Shown here one piece after another: positions 62,627 to 64,000 of a stretch of 64,000 nt of DNA. This DNA comes from Limibacterium fermenti. GTDB lineage: Bacteria; Bacteroidota; Bacteroidia; Bacteroidales; Dysgonomonadaceae. The notes under the pieces were generated by a model. It did no database searches, was not told the DNA's origin, and worked only from the letters and a program-made list of their open reading frames with translations. Each line of letters begins with the position of its first letter. Positions within the stretch are counted from its first letter, which is position 1. Location of the stretch: the NCBI RefSeq assembly GCF_041902845.1, contig NZ_CP159486.1, positions 2,728,001 to 2,792,000 on the forward strand, written 5' to 3'. The translations under genes were made by a program, and so were the position numbers.

Positions 62627-62758
62627 TTTATGTCTATTCTTATTTATATTTTTCCACCTCTCAGATTTTACGGCATAAAAGTAGCAAATAGATTTCTTCT
62701 TTATACTTTGAAATATGATTTTAAGACTATTGTTTTTGACATTTCAGAAACGGTGAAT

Positions 62759-63031
62759 CTATTTATCACTATAATGTTCAGCTGAAGAAAGGACTAAAAC
62801 AAGTAATCTATCTTCTTCGACAGTATAAACAAGCCTATGTTTGTGGGTTATTCTTCTCGACCATTGTCCTGTTTTATCATTGGAAAGACGTTTAGGTTTT
62901 CCTGTGCCGGTGTAAGGATGTTCTTTCAATTCATCGATAAGGCTTTCAAGTTTTTTGTAAGCGCCGACTTCTGATTTTTTCAGTTTAAGAACATCTTTAA
63001 TAGCAGTCGGAGTAAAAATCACATGATACAT
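62759..63031 (-). CDS. Txe/YoeB-family toxin (module 2)
   Basis: 90 residues. YoeB/Txe features: KVIFTP-like start (YHVIFTPTAIKDVLKLKKSE), KLESLIDELKEHPYTGTGKP, LSNDKTGQWSRRITHKHRLV and a C-terminal LVLVLSSAEHYSDK with the family's catalytic-type His-Tyr end. It is a ribosome-dependent mRNA interferase by family. Its start overlaps the antitoxin end by 13 nt. Confidence 0.9.
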   Translation of the reverse strand: MYHVIFTPTAIKDVLKLKKSEVGAYKKLESLIDELKEHPYTGTGKPKRLSNDKTGQWSRRITHKHRLVYTVEEDRLLVLVLSSAEHYSDK

Positions 63032-63294
63032 TTCTCCACTCGCTTAAGGAAATCGTCCAAGGTTTCATTTTGTTTCATCTCATAGGTTTTTCCATCTTTT
63101 GCTTCTTGAACCGACCTGTCGATTTTTTCGAGCATTTCGGGAGTAAAATCCAAATCGTCATCCTCAATCGGAGTAAGCGTATATGCTCTCTTTCGACCCC
63201 GTTTAATAACAACTTTTTCTCCCTTATCCGCCAAATCAAATAAGGATGCAAGTCTCTCTCTAAATTCTCTTGAAGTCACTTGGATAATAGCCAT
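63019..63294 (-). CDS. Phd/YefM-type antitoxin (module 2)
   Basis: 91 residues from ATG 63294; the frame is open to 63357, but that would cross the -7 box at 63335-63328. The Phd/YefM fold starts MAIIQVTSREFRERLASLFD, with KGEKVVIKRGRKRAYTLTPI; the C-terminus (MLEKIDRSVQEAKDGKTYEM) would wrap the toxin. It pairs with the YoeB-like toxin and should autoregulate the operon. Confidence 0.88.
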   Translation of the reverse strand: MAIIQVTSREFRERLASLFDLADKGEKVVIKRGRKRAYTLTPIEDDDLDFTPEMLEKIDRSVQEAKDGKTYEMKQNETLDDFLKRVEKCIM

Positions 63295-63327
63295 AATTTT
63301 TAATTTAATCGTGTACCTTTTTGCGTA

Positions 63328-63335
63328 CAAAGATA
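63328..63335 (-). promoter_or_regulatory. -7 box TATCTTTG for toxin-antitoxin module 2
   Basis: Perfect TAnnTTTG match on the minus strand, 34 bp before the antitoxin ATG at 63294. Confidence 0.6.
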
Positions 63336-63480
63336 AATATAAAAAAGACAATAACAAACAGCCTATGTATGAATGCGTCCGACACTCTAAAAAAATCTAC
63401 CGTTTATTTAAACACCTCCTTAACCGCTTCAAAATATCCGTATCCAAATACATTACAAGGTTGTAAATAGCTTGTTTCTG

Positions 63481-64000
63481 TCATTCTATTTGAAGTTTTT
63501 GAGCATCCCATTTAATCACCTCATTCAGCAAGTAACTTTCGGAACTTAATAAAGCCGGGGCAGCTGAACGCACTGCAAAAATGGCATCCGCAATCAAAGG
63601 TAAGCCATTGCGTATGCTATTGATGAAATTAAAATGGTGATCATAATGCCCTCCCCTATACCCATTTTCCACGTGAAAAACAAATTCACGCGCAGATATT
63701 TTTTCAACAACACTCACTTCACTAAACTGCTTTAACACGTCAAAATGATTCACATTTGCATCATAGGTCGTTTTTAATATAACTCTATCCCATCCGACCT
63801 CCAACGAGCCGTTAGAACCTATAATTGTAAAATCGACGCTCCCCCATTTTTTCGATATGCCATCCACATAATTAGCGCCTAGTTGCAACGTAAAAGAACC
63901 TAGAGCATTTCTGTCGGGATAATCAAAATATCCCAACATGATATCCGGCGTATCACGTGAGCCATCAGTATAATGACGTATGCCTCCCGTGCTGTAGACT
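63481..64000 (-). CDS. Gfo/Idh/MocA-family oxidoreductase (C-terminal part)
   Basis: About 173 residues, open to the right edge, so the NAD-binding N-terminus is outside. The visible part starts VYSTGGIRHYTDGSRDTPDI and MLGYFDYPDRN, then TLQLGANYVDGISKKWGSV, TIIGSNGSLEVGWDRV, and YDHHFNFINSIRNGLPLIAD with AAPALLSSESYLLNEVIKWD, the typical C-terminal half of this NAD(P)-dependent sugar dehydrogenase family. It lies on the same strand as the rhamnosidase cluster but is separated by the TA module. Confidence 0.85.
   Translation of the reverse strand, partial: VYSTGGIRHYTDGSRDTPDIMLGYFDYPDRNALGSFTLQLGANYVDGISKKWGSVDFTIIGSNGSLEVGWDRVILKTTYDANVNHFDVLKQFSEVSVVEKISAREFVFHVENGYRGGHYDHHFNFINSIRNGLPLIADAIFAVRSAAPALLSSESYLLNEVIKWDAQKLQIE

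Noticed and set aside
1..64000. tRNA, rRNA, riboswitch and origin signals
   Set aside because: No cloverleaf, rRNA stretch, known riboswitch core or DnaA-box cluster could be recognised by eye; short or divergent ones may be missed.

Overview
The window looks like a Bacteroidales chromosome, most like Parabacteroides or another Tannerellaceae-type gut member. The evidence is two SusC/SusD systems, an FecR/ECF-sigma pair, DUF1735/DUF4361 and BACON lipoproteins, a fused single-chain PurL, KorA/KorB and many promoters with the Bacteroidetes -7 box TAnnTTTG. I see no rRNA, tRNA or CRISPR array. Assignment below order level is inference.

Layout. 1-5.5 kb: 3' part of a trans-envelope-signalling SusC/SusD locus (susD partial, STN-type susC, fecR, ECF sigma). 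5.7-8.4 kb: a small membrane protein, an HAD phosphatase and an ExbB/ExbD pair. 8.4-15.5 kb: a minus-strand operon with korAB, a DASS carrier, a porin and a Dcu-type C4-dicarboxylate carrier broken by an in-frame amber codon, headed by a tiny HTH gene divergent from a repressor-like gene. 16.3-17.2 kb: transposase debris and a dispersed repeat. 17.4-28.7 kb: a second PUL whose only recognisable enzymes are two phosphoesterases. 28.7-31.6 kb: a long leader with an 11-C tract, a complete IS5-like element with inverted repeats, and a scar of a GH43-like enzyme. 31.6-44.5 kb: housekeeping genes (dprA, thioesterase, purL, lysE, yfcE-like, ppk1), a kinase-like gene, a P-type ATPase with an altered DKTGT motif, an Rpn-family nuclease split by an amber codon, and a Fur-family regulator. 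44.7-49.6 kb: an unknown gene, a 21-unit x 21-bp indel-free degenerate repeat array, an AT-rich island of small unknown genes and a foldback structure. 49.6-63.3 kb: four GH78 alpha-L-rhamnosidases and an esterase, flanked on both sides by RelE-type toxin-antitoxin modules. The right edge holds part of a Gfo/Idh/MocA oxidoreductase.

The most unusual signal is non-coding. Tracts of period 7 or 21 bp sit directly 3' of stop codons at six places (32.7, 45.4, 50.3, 56.0, 57.0 and 59.8 kb). Two of them fill an operon's whole stop-to-start gap, and one of four 21-bp units ends exactly at a stop codon. A fossil REP-associated transposase with its own hairpin fills much of a fifth gap of the rhamnosidase cluster. 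Two conserved genes are interrupted by single in-frame TAG codons, and a metal ATPase carries Arg in place of the invariant Gly of DKTGT.
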